Below, one piece after another: positions 34,119 to 45,740 of a stretch of DNA of 64,000 nt (within the stretch, counting starts at the first letter, position 1; every line of letters begins with the position of its first letter). Source of the stretch: Chionoecetes opilio (taxonomy: Eukaryota > Arthropoda > Malacostraca > Decapoda > Majidae); NCBI GenBank assembly GCA_016584305.1, contig JACEEZ010003766.1, positions 112,501 through 176,500 of the forward strand. The letters run 5' to 3'. The notes beneath the pieces are model-generated. The model did no database searches and was not told the origin of the DNA. It was given only the letters and a program-made list of their open reading frames with translations. The position numbers and the translations under genes are program-made.

Positions 34119-35861
34119 CTAGATACCCCTAGATACTCTAAAACCACGCTGTGTTTCCGGGAGAATATTGTTAGTTTCTAGGTATTTACTAAGTCTTTTG
34201 TTAATTATTTTTTCATAACTTTTCCCTGGGACCTCAAGTAATGAAATGGGTCTATAATTGATTGGATCTGTACTTGTCTTATTTGCTTTAGGTATAAGTG
34301 TTATTTTGGCATGTTTGAATTTGTTAGGAAAATACCCTAATGATAATGAGGAATTTAAAATTTCTGTGTATATTGTAATTGCTTCCTCTGGCATGTTTAA
34401 CAATATTGTTTTATTTATTTGGCTATGACCAGGTGTGTTGTTTTTAAGTTGTTTTATGATATTATATATTTCTTGCGTTGTTATCTTAGCAGTGATATAA
34501 TTCGAGTCGTCAAGTCTAGTTATATCAGCCTTGTCATATCTTGCCTGCACGTTCCCATTATCTGCTATGTAATTATCTACTATAGCTTCATTATTTGGGT
34601 CGAAATTCCTGTTTTCTTCGGGACTGATATAAAAGACGTTTTCCCAGATCTTCCTAAATACTTCCTCCTTCTCCTCCTCCGTGTAGAGCTTTTTATTATT
34701 ATGTATAATGTATGGTGAGGTGTTGCTTTTATTTCCTCTCAACTTTTTTACATTTTCCCAGAAATCTTTGGGAGTTTTATATAAGGTTTTAAGTTAATTT
34801 ATTTTGTTTTCCCAGTTATTAGTATACTGTTCTTTGCATTTTTCTATTAGATTTTTCCTTAGTAGTTTGTAAATTATATATTTCACATACGTCCAACCAC
34901 GCATCTCAGCTTCATCTCTTAGGTTTTTAAGACACCATTGTAAGTGCTTGATTTTATTGCTGAGTATTGTTTTATGAACTATCTTAATTTTGGTTTTAGG
35001 TATGTATGTCTCCATAGCTTTTAAAATTATATTGTACCAAGTTTGTATTGATGCATCAATCTCCTCTCTATTAGCTTCATTTTTTGGTCTTGCTACTTGT
35101 ATATTTTCTTTGATATTTTGGTTGAAAAGCTCCCAATCGACATTTCCAAGTTTGTTCTTAACAGGGGTGGGTATCGTAATTGCTTGAGCAGTGATGGTAA
35201 ATATTATTGGTATGTGGTCTGATGACGTGACTGGTCCAGCTTCTATTATATGATTGTGGTAAACTTTATTATTTGTTAGTATGATATCAGGTGTCGAATG
35301 AGTGTTGTGGCCAAAAAAAGTGGGAAAGTTGGGACCTAAATGGAATAATTTATTGCTGTCTGTTAATAATTGTATCCCTTTCCCTACAGTGTTATTGTAG
35401 GAATCCCCTAGGATATTATGTTTAGCGTTAAGATCTCCTAAGATGTAGGTTGGGGTAGTGTTTGATGCCAATCTGTGAAAGTCCGGTATGGGGAGGTAAG
35501 GTCTTCTGGGTGGGAGGTATGTTGTTGCGATTGAGATTGGTCCTGTGTTAGTTTCTATAGTTATTTGCAATATATCGGATAAAAAATCATCTGTAATTTT
35601 ATGTTTGATGTTTGATTTAATGCAGATAGCGCTTCCGTCATGTAATTCGTTGTTTGAGTTGATTGTATGTGTTGTGTAGCCAAAAAGTTTAAGAAAGCCA
35701 TCTGATTTTATTCCGTGACTATTAATTAGGATAATGTCGGGATTGATAACTCTGTAAATGTTAGTAAGAAAGTGTCTGTTTGTACTCCAGTTGGATACGT
35801 TGTGTTGTACTATTTTTATGTTATCCATCATACTTGTGTTATTGAGAGGTGTGAGTGCCAT
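34119..35861 (-). pseudogene. LINE 1 ORF2: endonuclease and N-terminal RT
   Basis: From the ATG at 35861 the frame gives an APE-type endonuclease: IVQHNVSNW near residue 20, YILGDLNAKH (catalytic Asp and Asn) near 140, TPDIILTN and TSSDHIPI (catalytic Asp and His) near 190-215. The usual Glu position after the second strand reads ILINSHGI, with Ser instead of Glu. A single in-frame TAA at 34796-34794 interrupts the protein, and the same frame then continues through FWENV, ITLIPK and YRPISLL into RT. Sequence ends after LPETQRGFR, before the YxDD catalytic box. Endonuclease would nick target DNA for reverse transcription. This copy is dead. Confidence 0.85.
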
Positions 35862-35868
35862 TATGATT

Positions 35869-36093
35869 TTATTTAGAACTTTTTCTGATCCTTGAACTTT
35901 GGTCTTGTGGAGGAGTTCTTTCCTGCGTGAATCCGCCTCTTATTTTCTTGAAAAGCTGGTCATCTGCAATGCGCCAACAATTTTTTAGGTCTATTTCATC
36001 ATTTTTTATTAGTGTAAGTATTTGTTCTTCTGTATATTTTGTGCTGACAAACCTCCATTTGTATCTCTTCTCCTCTATTCCTTTCATCAACAT
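35869..36093 (-). pseudogene. LINE 1 ORF1 C-terminal or linker frame
   Basis: A 74-residue frame (MLMKGIEEKRYKWRFVSTKY, ending RIRKSSK) bridges ORF1 and ORF2 in a third frame. Its stop lies eight bases before the ORF2 ATG. It probably belonged to the end of ORF1 before frameshifting. I do not recognise a domain. Confidence 0.45.
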
Positions 36094-36158
36094 GTCCCTT
36101 TTAAAGGTACGTGCGGGCCAACCTTCGCTTTTACTGGTGATTATCTCTAGGCCTAGTT

Positions 36159-37248
36159 CTATCCCGCTATCTGCTCCAGCGGTGGCATCTCTGGTACTGG
36201 TTGTTCCTTGGTCATATTATCTTCTGCCTCCTGCTCCTCTGTCTGTCCGTCTGTTACATCCTCACTAGTCTGTCTAGCCACGGAGCTTTCTTTTGTTGCA
36301 TTTACGATGTCAGCAGAAGGGGGATTTCCAGGTAAATTTATACTGGGAAGATTGTTAATTTTGAAAAGTATATTGATTTCTTTATTATATGTACCCGGGT
36401 TAACCATGTTCATTAAGTGGGCATGCATCATGCAGGTCAGGATAGTAGCTGCCGTGTCTTTGCCTAAACTGATGTCTATTTTTGGCTGGTTACTATTAAT
36501 TGCTGTTGCTTGGCTATAAAATGTTTTAGTGCCTTCTTTCTTTTCCTTCATTTTCTCCTCTCTAATTTTCTTTTACTCCGGACATTTGTAGGCCTGAGTC
36601 CTGTGTACTCCCCCGCAGTTAATGCAGTTTGTTTTCAGCTTTGCAGTCCCTCCAGTTATGTTCAGTGCTACTGCATTCTGAACATATTATATAATTTTTG
36701 TCCTTTGGGCATTGGTTGGTGAAGTGGTCGTCCAGCTGGTAGCATCTCATACATGTAGTGATGGGAATATATACTTCTTTTTTAATTGAATGTAGTGGGA
36801 TGCTCATTTGAAAGCCTACCAGACCTGCCTCTGTTGCTTTGGTGGCTGATTTGGTTTGATTGAAGCATATTTTAATAATGTTCTTTTTGGGGAATTTGAA
36901 AATTTGGTCTATTCCCTCAATTATCCAGCTATTTTTGGCAGCGAGTTCCTCTTTTATTTCTTCTTCAGTATTGTTATATATGTTGTCATCTACATTAAAG
37001 ACGAGCACTGTTCTTTTCGCCCTAAATTCTGGTGGTAATATAGGGTCATAGTTGCTCCCGCTGAGGACTTCTTTGCACTGTCCTTGAAAGATTTTATCTA
37101 GATCATCGTCCGTGCGTGTCAGAACTATATGGCCATCGTTTACATTGATGATCTTAGTTGCATAGACCAAGTTCTTGGAGAGAATCTCCAATAGCTTGGT
37201 TTTAGAGCGAGGTGAGGGGTTGGCGTATTTTATTTTAACTCGCGCCAT
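36159..37248 (-). pseudogene. LINE 1 ORF1 (CCHC nucleocapsid-like)
   Basis: The first frame (37248-36619, 209 residues, MARVKIKYANPSPRSKTKLL) ends with two zinc knuckles: CMRCYQLDDHFTNQC (CX2CX5HX4C) and CSECSSTEHNWRDC (CX2CX4HX4C). A one-base frameshift then separates a third knuckle, CINCGGVH..C, in another frame. An in-frame TAA follows, and then a Lys/Glu/Pro-rich tail down to 36159. ORF1 proteins of this type bind element RNA and form the RNP. Three knuckles is usual for the Jockey/I group. The frameshift and stop mean this copy cannot make a full protein. Confidence 0.8.
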
Positions 37249-37250
37249 GG

Positions 37251-38395
37251 TGGTTCATTCCGTAAGTGGAATGAGGTGATACACCAAACTATATAAAACA
37301 AAAAATGAAAAAATAAAAATAAATAGATCCTAAAAGACAAGACTGCTCGGAGAGCAAGACCACACCTACGCTACCTACAGCTAGTGCCGTAGCGCGCTCC
37401 CGCCTCCTGAAAGGCGTCGGAGGACACAGACACAGCTGCCCCCGGAGGGACTTACCTAACCCTAACAGTTGTTGCCTCACCCCTGGGCTTCCTATCACCA
37501 ACCCTTCTAAGGGCCCCCCTTGTGACCCTGGCCTGCGCCAGGAATCGTGGGGTTCGGTTTCGTGCGGGGAGTTACGTTATGGGCGAAAATGAATTAACTA
37601 GCCCTTAAAGTAGGCCTAACAACCCGACAAATGACCTGACAAACAACCCGACAAACGACCCGACAAACTACCCAACAAACAACCCCTCAGCACATAGCAA
37701 CACAACAGCTGAGTACATAAAAGCACAACAGACTGCTTAGGTCACCGTCAGAAGCCAGCAGGATGTGGCTCTTTCCCAAAGGGGAGAGCTAACAGCAACA
37801 CAACAAACAAGTGCGCAGGAACACAGCTAGCAGCAACGCAACAAACAAGACTGCGCAGGAACACAGCTAACAGCAACACAACAAACAAGACTGCCGAGGC
37901 TGGAACACAGCAACACAACACAACAAACTTGGCTACCGAGGTAGAAACACAGCCAACATGAACAACAGGAGAACAACGCAGGAGACAAGAGTCGAGCCAG
38001 TGTGGTATATTAAAACTACTTATATTTAAAATAAACTATATTAAGTACTTATTATTATTATTACTATACTATTAAACAAAGGAAACCACAAGGCAAACCA
38101 CAAATACAACCAACCAAACAAACAACCCAACGTACACAAACAGGGCAGGCCCCAGGCCGGCACACCACGTAGGTGCGCAGCGGGACAGCGGTGCCAGGCC
38201 ACCAGACAACTACCTAATCTTGTCTCCCTGCAGCTCCCTGACAGGAGCAGCAAGCCCCTATAACAGGTCTTGAGTCAGAGCAAGCTCAAGGGCAGGCCTA
38301 TGAAGGGTGAGCTGAACGTCTGGCAACAAAGTAAGAGGTGAGCTGGGGAGCGCGGGGTGAAGGACCTTCCTCTGTGATGCGCGACGTGAGAATCG
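37251..38395. other. LINE 1 5' flank and short tandem words
   Basis: The first few hundred bases probably include the LINE 1 5' UTR, though the boundary is unknown. From 37620 to 37700 AACAACCCGACAAA-type units repeat. From 37785 to 37935 an ACAGCTAACAGCAACACAAC-type unit repeats about five times. No host gene is supported. Confidence 0.5.
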
Positions 38396-38520
38396 GACTG
38401 CCTGTCGTTGGCTCCTAGCTCGTTATGTACACCCACGCTCTCTTCCTCGAGCGAGGCCGGCGCATGCGCCTTGCAGATCCTCCCCGTGTTCCGCTCTTAG
38501 CTGTGCCTTCGTCAAACTAC
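38396..38520 (-). promoter_or_regulatory. Promoter-like dispersed repeat, copy 1 (degenerate TATA)
   Basis: Shares about 120 bp with 53737-53856 (CTGCCTGTCGTTGGCTCCT, GAGCGAGGCC, GCGCATGCGC, AGATCCTCCCCGTGTTCCGC). Read on the minus strand, an NRF1-like GCGCATGCGC lies upstream of GTACATAACG, where the other copy has GTATATAAGG. The TATA-like box here seems decayed. Confidence 0.45.
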
Positions 38521-39301
38521 CCCTCCCTACTTGTAGCGAGCGTCCACCGGCCTTCAGACGAAACGAAGACCCAGTCACAGCCAGCGGTGAGGGAGCCAAC
38601 ATGATAACTCAGCAGTCGTTTCGGATGATTTGTAGCTGTTTTAACAGAGATCTGGACCTGCGCGCCCAAATATATAGCTTTTTTGACGCGGGAGAGGAAG
38701 ATTCGTTGCCGTCGAGCTGAGATTGTTGTTGACCTCTATGAAGCCCACGCGTATTTAGCGTTGGTCCCGTTTGGATATTCCATTGAGTCGGGCTCCGCGT
38801 GTAGACCTCGGCTTGCTGTCACAAGGGCAACTGATTGAACTGAGGGTGGCGCGTTGTCTCACCCTGCCCCGGGTTGCCGATGATCGCCAGTCAACTCTTC
38901 TTCCCCCGCCCCGGGTTGCCGATGATCGCCAGGCAACTCGTCTATATTGCTCATCTCTGTTTCCAAGAGCCACTATCCCCATCTCTGTGGAGCCCTGTAT
39001 GCCTTGCAGTACGTCGTGGTCTTAAATCCTCCTCTTCATTCCGTTGAGGTCCTCGGGGTAGTTCTCCAGTGTTATCACCACCTTTGCGGTGCGTTAATGG
39101 CGGCGTAACGTAAAGCGACCCGCTTTTTTTATTTTGTTGTTTAGGTGGTTCACGATACGGCTTTGCATGGCTGATGTGAACTGTGCGTGGCCCTATTCCT
39201 GTATTATAAGTTATCTGGAACGGGGAGGGGAGAGCAGTGATGACGAAAGGCCCATGTCAATTTGGTGCGAGCTTGTGATGCTGGTGAGGGGGAGGAACCT
39301 T
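38521..39301. other. Intergenic stretch
   Basis: A 36-40 bp direct repeat (CCCCGGGTTGCCGATGATCGCCAG in two neighbouring copies) lies near 38870-38935. No gene is evident. Confidence 0.45.
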
Positions 39302-39445
39302 CACTCCCCGGGCGGAGCGGAAACAGTTGGGGTGTTTCCTTAAATTCCGAGCCCCTGTCCACCCAGCAGTGAATGGGTACCGGGTGTTAGCCGGGGGTTT
39401 GTAACCCGCCTCCCGAGGTGCTGGCTTCGGCCAACACTATAAGCA
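39302..39445 (+). mobile_element. SINE body fragment (5'-truncated)
   Basis: Matches the body of the SINE at 60618-60912 (GGCGGAGCGGAAACAG, GCCCCTGTCCACCCAGCAG, GAATGGGTACCGGGTGTTAG, GTGCTGGCTTCGGCCAA). It lacks the tRNA-like head and the tail. It sits just downstream of the integrase fragment. A separate hairpin (CAGACAGCTCTCT with its complement) follows at 39452-39491. Confidence 0.75.
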
Positions 39446-39543
39446 CTAGCAGACAGCTCTCTAGGGGTAGTCTGCGAGAGAGCTGTCTGGTTACAGTGGA
39501 GATCCATCTCAGCTGCGTCGATACTGACGAAATTCTTCAAACA

Positions 39544-40525
39544 TCAAACATCAAGTACCGAGTCTCCTACGGTGAATGGGTGAGCCACCTCTTGGCGTGA
39601 CGTAGGGCAGGCTTTCCGCACTACATCATGTGCGGGTGCGGGCATGTAGGGTACGTTGTAGTTCCCGTAGGTATTGAGTGGTGGTAGGTGTGGTGCTGGG
39701 TGATGGGGATTGCAAAGTGAGGCCATCTGCCGGCAGCCGGGGGTTGCGTTCAAAGAGTAGCAAGTGTGGTGAATAACTCGTAGCGTCGCTGGGGGCAGCG
39801 TTCAGCGTGAGTTATATCGCGGGCAGGACTCGGGGCCAATCACCTGAAGAGTTGTCGGCGAGGCTGGCCCTAATGGCGTTGTTGATCGTGCGATGAACAC
39901 GTTCACATATTCCGTAGCCCTGAGCATAGTACGGGCTAGTGTGGATTAGTTTGTACCCACACACTTCTCCCAAGTGTTCCCACAGGCGGCTGGTGAACTC
40001 TGGGCCGCGGTCGGAGAGGATGGCCCCGGGGATGCCAAATACGGAAATGACATTCTGCAGCAAGAGTTGGGTAACCGTAGACACCTTGTGGTTGTTCGTA
40101 GGGACAGCAATAACGTACCGTGAGAAGCAATCAATAAAGATCACTATATACTGCTTCTTGTCGTACATAGGTAGGGGTCCCATCACATCTACGGCTAGAA
40201 GCTCCCACGGTTGAGATGCAGTTATGTGGCCTTTTACTTTTGCTTTGGCCGGTAGTCAGTTCCTACTTGACAACCGCGGCACTGGGACGCGACTGCTTGG
40301 GCGAGGGTGGACGCGTTGTCAGTATAGTACCGGCTCCTGAATAACGCCAACGTTTTCTTGAATCCTGGGTGTCCTCCTTAGGCCCAGTTGCAAGAAGTGG
40401 TCATTTTCCACCCAGTACACGATAGTGAGTGGGGCGTTCGACCGTCGTGATACTTCATTGATAAGTTTCATGAACGGCTGATTTTGCCCCCATCGGCATG
40501 AGGACCCGACGTCGGGAGCCATGGC
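39544..40525 (-). pseudogene. Ty3-type integrase fragment
   Basis: On the minus strand a zinc-binding region (GHPGFKKTLALFRSRYY then CRGC at about 40260-40370) precedes the catalytic core at 40186-39812. The core shows IFIDCFSRY (first Asp), ILSDRGPEFTSRLW (second Asp) and YGICERVHRTI (Glu). Exactly 35 residues lie between the second Asp and the Glu, the canonical DD35E spacing. After an in-frame stop, C-terminal sequence continues (LNAAPSDATSYSPHLLLF; HPFTVGDSVLDV). Integrase inserts retroelement DNA into the host genome. Frameshifts in the zinc region and stops after the core make this copy inactive. Confidence 0.85.
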
Positions 40526-40744
40526 GAGGTTGGTATGCCGGAGGGGTCACCCACCCTAAGACCAAGACCAGATGCAATAAAAAAAACATTGCAATTTGGC
40601 GTCAAAGACGGTTCCGGACTCCCCAACTTAGAGAAATTACTTCTTATAAGGTAAATATCGCATATGTCTCACCAAGTTTTAAAATTTTTAATGTAAATAT
40701 GCAGTTTTAACCAATACTCCCTATTGACCAATACTCTCCTGTCA

Positions 40745-41525
40745 TAACGGGGGGGGGGGGGCCTGCGCCCCTCAAGACCCCCCTGCTAGTTAAATAACTA
40801 AACTTGGGCATTGTTTTCGTAACCTAACCTCGCTAGGAGGGTTTTGCCCCCCCCCCCAGACCCCCCGCTAGTTAACGCACTGAGCCTGGGCATTGTTTTC
40901 TTAACATAACCTCGCAAGGGGGGTTTCGTTCCCCCCCAACCCCCCCCGCTAGTTAACTAACCTAACCTAGGCATTGTTTTCTTAACAAAACTCGCAAAGG
41001 GGGTTTCGTTCCTCCCCCCCCCCCCGCTAGTTAACTAACCTAACCTAGGCATTGTTTTCTTAACAAAACTCGCAAAGGGGGTTTTGTTCCTCCCCAGCCC
41101 CCCCCCCCCCCCTGCTATTAAAACTAACCTAACCAGGCATTGTTTTTTTAAACAAAACCCTCGAAAGGGGGGGTTTCTTCCCTCCCAGACCCCCCACTAT
41201 TAACTAACCTAACCTAGCTTTGTTTTTTTAACATAACCTCGAAGGGGTTTTTTCTTTCCCCCCCCAGCCCCCCCCGCTATTAACAACCTAGCCTGGGCAT
41301 TTTTTTTCGAATCTAACCCGCTAGGGGGCTTTCGCCCCCCCCCCCCCCCCCCTGCAAATTAATTTAAGAACCTAGCCGGGCAATGTTTTCTTAACAAAAC
41401 CTGCTAGGGGGGTTTCGCCCCCACCCCAACCCCCCTGCTAGTTGACAACCCAAACCCGGGGGTTTGTTTTCGAAACAAAACCTCGCTGGGGGGTTTTCGT
41501 CCCCCACCAGCCCCCCCTTGTGTTA
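40745..41525 (+). repeat. 80-bp G/C-run tandem repeat
   Basis: About ten units with a period near 80 bp (GCATTGTTTTC at 40808, 40890, 40971, 41049 and onward). Each unit contains a G run, TTTCGTTCC, a C run, CCGCTAGTTAACTAACCTAA and GCATTGTTTTCTTAAC. It lies between the integrase fragment and the upstream pol remnants. Homopolymer lengths vary a lot from unit to unit. Confidence 0.85.
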
Positions 41526-42869
41526 TTTTTTTTTCCGCGGCTGTCTGTGTGTCCAATCAAGATTGAGGGGGAAAAGGGGAAAATAACGCCCCCGGGGTAA
41601 AAACGCGGGGAACACGATGGTTATTTTGGGTTTTTGACTGTCGACTGATTCTTTAAAACGAACCCCAAAGAAACAACTAAAAAAAGTAAAATTAGCTCCC
41701 TTTTTGGCTTCGTCCCCCGCGTTGATTTTCTCAGAAATGTGTCACATTTTGAATATGTTGATTTTGATGTTAAAGGGAAGTTTTTTTAATATATGATGCT
41801 CATCGTCACTCGTCGGTAGGGGGTTACCGCCGAAAATTTTTTTGCCCGATGGGGCCCAGATGGGTAAATGGCGCTGTTCTTGAACCAAGGTGTCGGGCTT
41901 TTTCCAGCCGGGACCCTATAAGCACGAAAAAGCCCTTTCTTGCAACGGGGGCCTCAGGAAAAGGAGGAACGGAGAAAACGGTGCGCCCCTTAGGCCCCAG
42001 TCACTGCCCTTAAAGGTTCATAACGGCCGTACATTCCGCAGTCTTCCCCCCATTCTTGGCCACCAGGGGGGCTATGTCCGCCTGCCGGGGTTTCCTTGAT
42101 TGAGGGTTTTCCCTCGGGCCGTCGTCAGTCCGGCTCCATGTGGATAACTGATCGTTGGGTTTTGGTCTATACAAAAAGAGAGGCGTCTCCCCGTGCCCCC
42201 TGCAATTTTCCGGGCCGGGTTTTTTGATGGTGGTCGTATTCTTCTGTCGCTAGCCCATCGGTGAAGAAAACGTTTTCCCTGGACGGTTTTTTAAACCCAT
42301 TGAAGGCTTTAATGGTCGGTAAAACACCTCAAAAGGTTGCTAGAATAAGGAGGGAAAATGCCAAATCCCCCAGACCCCCCCTAAACATTTTTTCTTCGTT
42401 GTGCGTAGTTTTTTTCCCGAGGTGCTGGGGTGCGGTTGGCACAGGAAATTATCCTTTCCTTTCCGTCCGTTTCTGCAAAAGGACGCCCCCATCTCAAGTT
42501 GGATGCTCTGTTAAAGGGTAAAGGGCGGGGAAAATGGGGTAGGCGACGATGGGGGGCGGGGTGGGTTTTCTTTGAGGCTTGGGAAATGTTTTGTCCCAAT
42601 CGTTGCCCAGTCTGGGTGACCCCTTATCCAAAAAGGGGGGGGTGGAGGGGGTTGCTGCTATATCAGCGAACCCCCTTGAAAAATTTTCTGTAGTATGACC
42701 CCAAGCCGAAAAAAACTACGAAATTCACGAAGGTAGGTGGGGGTATGTTCTATGCCCTCGGGTTGTCAGGGTCTGGCGGATGCCCGGGCACTCACCACGG
42801 GGCCCAGTAGGGTCTTCCTCGCGAGATAGACAGCATTTGGATGGCTTGAGCTTAAGCCCACTCCTTGAC
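41526..42869 (-). pseudogene. Probable RNase H/connection remnant of Ty3-type pol
   Basis: This stretch lies between RT and integrase on the same strand, where RNase H is expected. Isolated hints such as FFTDGLATEEYD near 42235-42275 occur on the minus strand. The sequence is full of homopolymer indels and I cannot follow a domain. I infer the identity mostly from position. Confidence 0.3.
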
Positions 42870-43202
42870 CCGCTAAAAACACCTCCCGAAGTCTTTTGCA
42901 TGAATGGCCGGTTTGGAGCTATAGAGATTCGCCAAGTAAGCGAGACACTTTCTCCATGTACCCCGCAAGACAACGTCCATCAGGCGGAAGAAAGACGCTG
43001 GGTTGCGGACCCCGAAGGGGGAGGACCCGGCCCCATAGTTACCTTCCCCTGTGCAAAAGGCAGCTTCTCTTGCCCCTTCCCCACGAATATGGATTTGCCA
43101 GTAGCCACTCTTAGTCACTTTTGGGGAGAACCATCGGGAACCGTGGGGGGCCTCCAAGTGTTTCAAACACGGGAGGGTTGAGCGTCTTTCATGTAACAGC
43201 AT
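42870..43202 (-). pseudogene. Ty3-type reverse transcriptase fragment
   Basis: The minus-strand frame contains the ordered Ty3 RT signatures SGYWQIHI, AAFCTGEGNYG, SSPFGVRNPASF and FRLMDVVLRG. The catalytic box expected as YxDD reads YLAN, so both metal-binding aspartates appear lost. Neighbouring sequence has many single-base indels, so part of the change could be assembly error. RT would copy the element RNA into DNA. This copy is not functional as written. Confidence 0.8.
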
Positions 43203-43471
43203 TCAGGCCCAAATAATCCACACAAAACCTTAGTGACCCTCCTTTTTTTTGCTATCACCAAGGGGGGGCCCAAAGGGCTTTTCGATGGTTGATAATCCCC
43301 CTGCCGTGCCATGGAATCGACTTGGAACGTTCCCCTTCTCGGCGTGCTGGCTGTCGTCGGAATGGTTGCTTGATTGGCGGCCCTTTTTTTTAGATGCGAG
43401 CTCCGCAGATAGTTAAAACCCCTTGTGTCCTCCCTGGCGAAATACCCCTAGTCCATTAGGAGGTTTCTAGG

Positions 43472-43828
43472 TCACAGGTTTGAGGGCGTCAGGGTGGTAG
43501 GAATACTGGGAAGATCTTTTGGCCCCAGATGTTTTTGCCGGTCCGTAAACTCCCCTGGACCATTGAGCCCAAACCCCCCCTTTTTGCAAACGTATGGGTT
43601 CGCATGTGATTTGGGAATGGCGAAGACTGATGACCTCATCCGATACAGTGGTGCTGCCCTTTGCCCGGGAGGGAATTCGTGGTGGGAGAAAACAGTGATG
43701 TGCTTAAAAATCGTGATTTCCGGGGTATTTGCCCCCCGGTTGTTGGGGCGGGAAAGGGCAAGTTTGAGGAAGATAAAGACCCGGGGCGGGCATGATTTCT
43801 TCCAGCTCTGCTGTACTTTCTGGGCCAA
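43472..43828 (-). pseudogene. Pol region between protease and RT
   Basis: A 118-residue minus-strand frame with FKHITVFSHHEFPPGQ resembles the ADVFSxxExDLG motif that precedes RT in Ty3-type pol proteins. Order and strand agree with the RT fragment downstream. The rest of the frame is degraded. Confidence 0.5.
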
Positions 43829-44049
43829 AATTTTTTAAACTGAGTGGTTTAAGACGTCCATCCCGAGTATTTCCCTCCATTCCGATAAGCCCTTCAAGAC
43901 AAAATGACCTGTAAACGTTCTCGTCCCCCTGCAGCTGAAGCCCTTAGTCTCTCCCGCTACAGCCAACGCGTCCCTCGGTCCTTGAACGGGGACGTAATTA
44001 GAGAGCCCAAGTGATGCTTATGTGGTTGTAGAAGGTGAAAGGGTAAGCG

Positions 44050-44260
44050 TGCGGTGGCTCCCCTGTCAACCAAGACTAACGCCGAATTCCTTTTACGGTG
44101 TGGGACTGTGATGTTATTGGCAAGGCCTTTTGGGGGTTTTCTAGTCCCCCACGGACGACTCCCGTTGGGTTTTAAAAGGGGAAATCTGTTGGTAGAGTTT
44201 TTTGGTCCTGTGACCTCCCGTTGTGGTGACCAATTTTCACAGTTCCAGCACCTGAGTTCG
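44050..44260 (-). pseudogene. Protease and gag zinc-knuckle remnants
   Basis: On the minus strand, CWNCENW..Q near 44215-44255 looks like a degraded CCHC knuckle. LVDRGAT near 44070 matches the retropepsin LVDTGAT site with Arg in place of Thr. Their order, knuckle then protease then RT, is correct for a Ty3-type element. The evidence is short and the frame broken. Confidence 0.4.
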
Positions 44261-45429
44261 TTTTTTGTTACGACCGTTCTGGTGTCCTGCGTCGTTTCCT
44301 GGTTGTCGTTAACGGGGCTGCGGGCGGCAATAGTGGATTTCTAGCTGGGCAAGGCGAGAAGGGGCAGATTGCTTTTGTGGGTGCCGCGATAATTGGTGCC
44401 GGTGGAAGGGTTTTCATAGCTGGTGATGACGTTTAAACTTTTTCCAGCCCCCTCCAGTTTTTTTGTTCTTCTTCTCAATACCTCTGTTTTAGATTAGGGG
44501 GCCCAAGGCTTTCAAGAAAGGGTTCCATGCTTCCCGCTCGATGATAGGGCTGCCCCGCTCCATTTAATTTCACAGTTGGCCAGCTGTCGAGTGTCTTTTG
44601 CCAAAGCGAGCAGGCTCAGGTCCCCCTGTGTTGAGTGGCGAGGTCTCTTGGCTTGCATTTTCTTTTTTGGGGGGCCAGTTCTTTTTTTAATGCTGTCTTC
44701 CATTCTTCCCACTACTGCGGATGGCTGTTGTTATATATTGCCACGTCGCATGGAATCTTACATCATTTGGCGCGTCCCTTTGCTGGGATTTATTGAATTC
44801 GCAGTGTAGCTCGAAACGTTCCCGCCATTATCAATGGGGGGTTATCCGGGTTGAAGGGGGTTGTTTCTCCATGGTGCCCCCGTATGTGCCTCGGAGGACC
44901 CCGCTGCCACCGTGTTAATGGCATTCAGGGAAATTCCCAGGGCCAAAAACTGTGACCCGGCTGTGTTTTTTTCCTCTATGGTTTTACAGCTTCCTTTTTA
45001 CATACAAGATATATATATATCACTGTCCCTTGGCAGGGGCTTAGGCACCCAGACTCAAGTTCCTCCTCTGTTACCAACAGGACAGGGAGTGAAGTGTTCC
45101 CGGGGGAGTGGCTTGGGGCGCGTTGGTGTCAACTGGGGACTGGATGCACAACAGGAGAGGTAGCCAGGAGTCTCACCGCGGTGCCTCAGTACCAAAACAG
45201 GACAGGGGGGGGGGGGATCGTGAGCGGTCCCGGACCTTAGTGGGTGGCGTGAGGCGCGACGGTATGCTGTGTTCAGTGGGCTGGACGCCACCCAACAGGA
45301 GAGGCGGCAAGGAAGTCTCACAGGGTTGGCCTCCAATACCGAGCCTCATGCGGGCTCCGGTGAAGGCGTGATGGGAGGTAGAAAAGGCACGCAAGGAGCG
45401 CCTTTTTTAAATGGACGGCGTGCGTGGTC
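44261..45429. other. Possible 5' part of the Ty3-type element
   Basis: This would hold gag and the 5' LTR of the minus-strand element, but I could not identify either. A block with ACAGGAGAGG, CAAGGAAGTCTCACAGG and GGACAGGG is duplicated at 45060-45220 and 45230-45330. Confidence 0.3.
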
Positions 45430-45740
45430 CAGCCGGGGTTGTGCAAGGCCGGTAACACCGCGACTCGCCTTCATCAGTTGCACGGGGATCCACCACGCCT
45501 CCGGCGATAATGGAAGAGAGGAACGGACGGGGAGGACAGCAGGAATAACGGAGTGGGAGTGGGAGTAGGAGTAGGGGTGCTCTTCACGGTGACGAGCAGG
45601 GCGTCGACACAGGGGAGGAGGATGGGAGTTGGAGTGTTTCACGGTGACTACTGGCTGTCTTAACGAGTAGGGCAGTTAGGTGAGGATGAGGAGAGGAAGT
45701 CTTGGGGCTTGGTGCTCCACCCAGGACTGCTGTCGTTGAT
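45430..45740. repeat. Dispersed repeat R3, copy 2
   Basis: Second copy of 33795-34112 with many single-base indels. It ends at CCAGGACTGCTGTCG and passes directly into the 3' end of LINE 2. Confidence 0.7.

Larger units (their letters stand above)
34119..37250 (-). mobile_element. LINE 1, truncated at its 3' end
   Basis: On the minus strand, ORF1 (zinc knuckles) starts near 37248. It is followed by ORF2 with endonuclease and the first part of reverse transcriptase. The element then stops at 34119, inside RT. Loss of the 3' part is opposite to the usual 5' truncation and implies a later deletion or rearrangement. The organisation (gag-like ORF1 with CCHC knuckles, APE-type endonuclease) fits the Jockey/I group of non-LTR retrotransposons. 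Confidence 0.8.
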
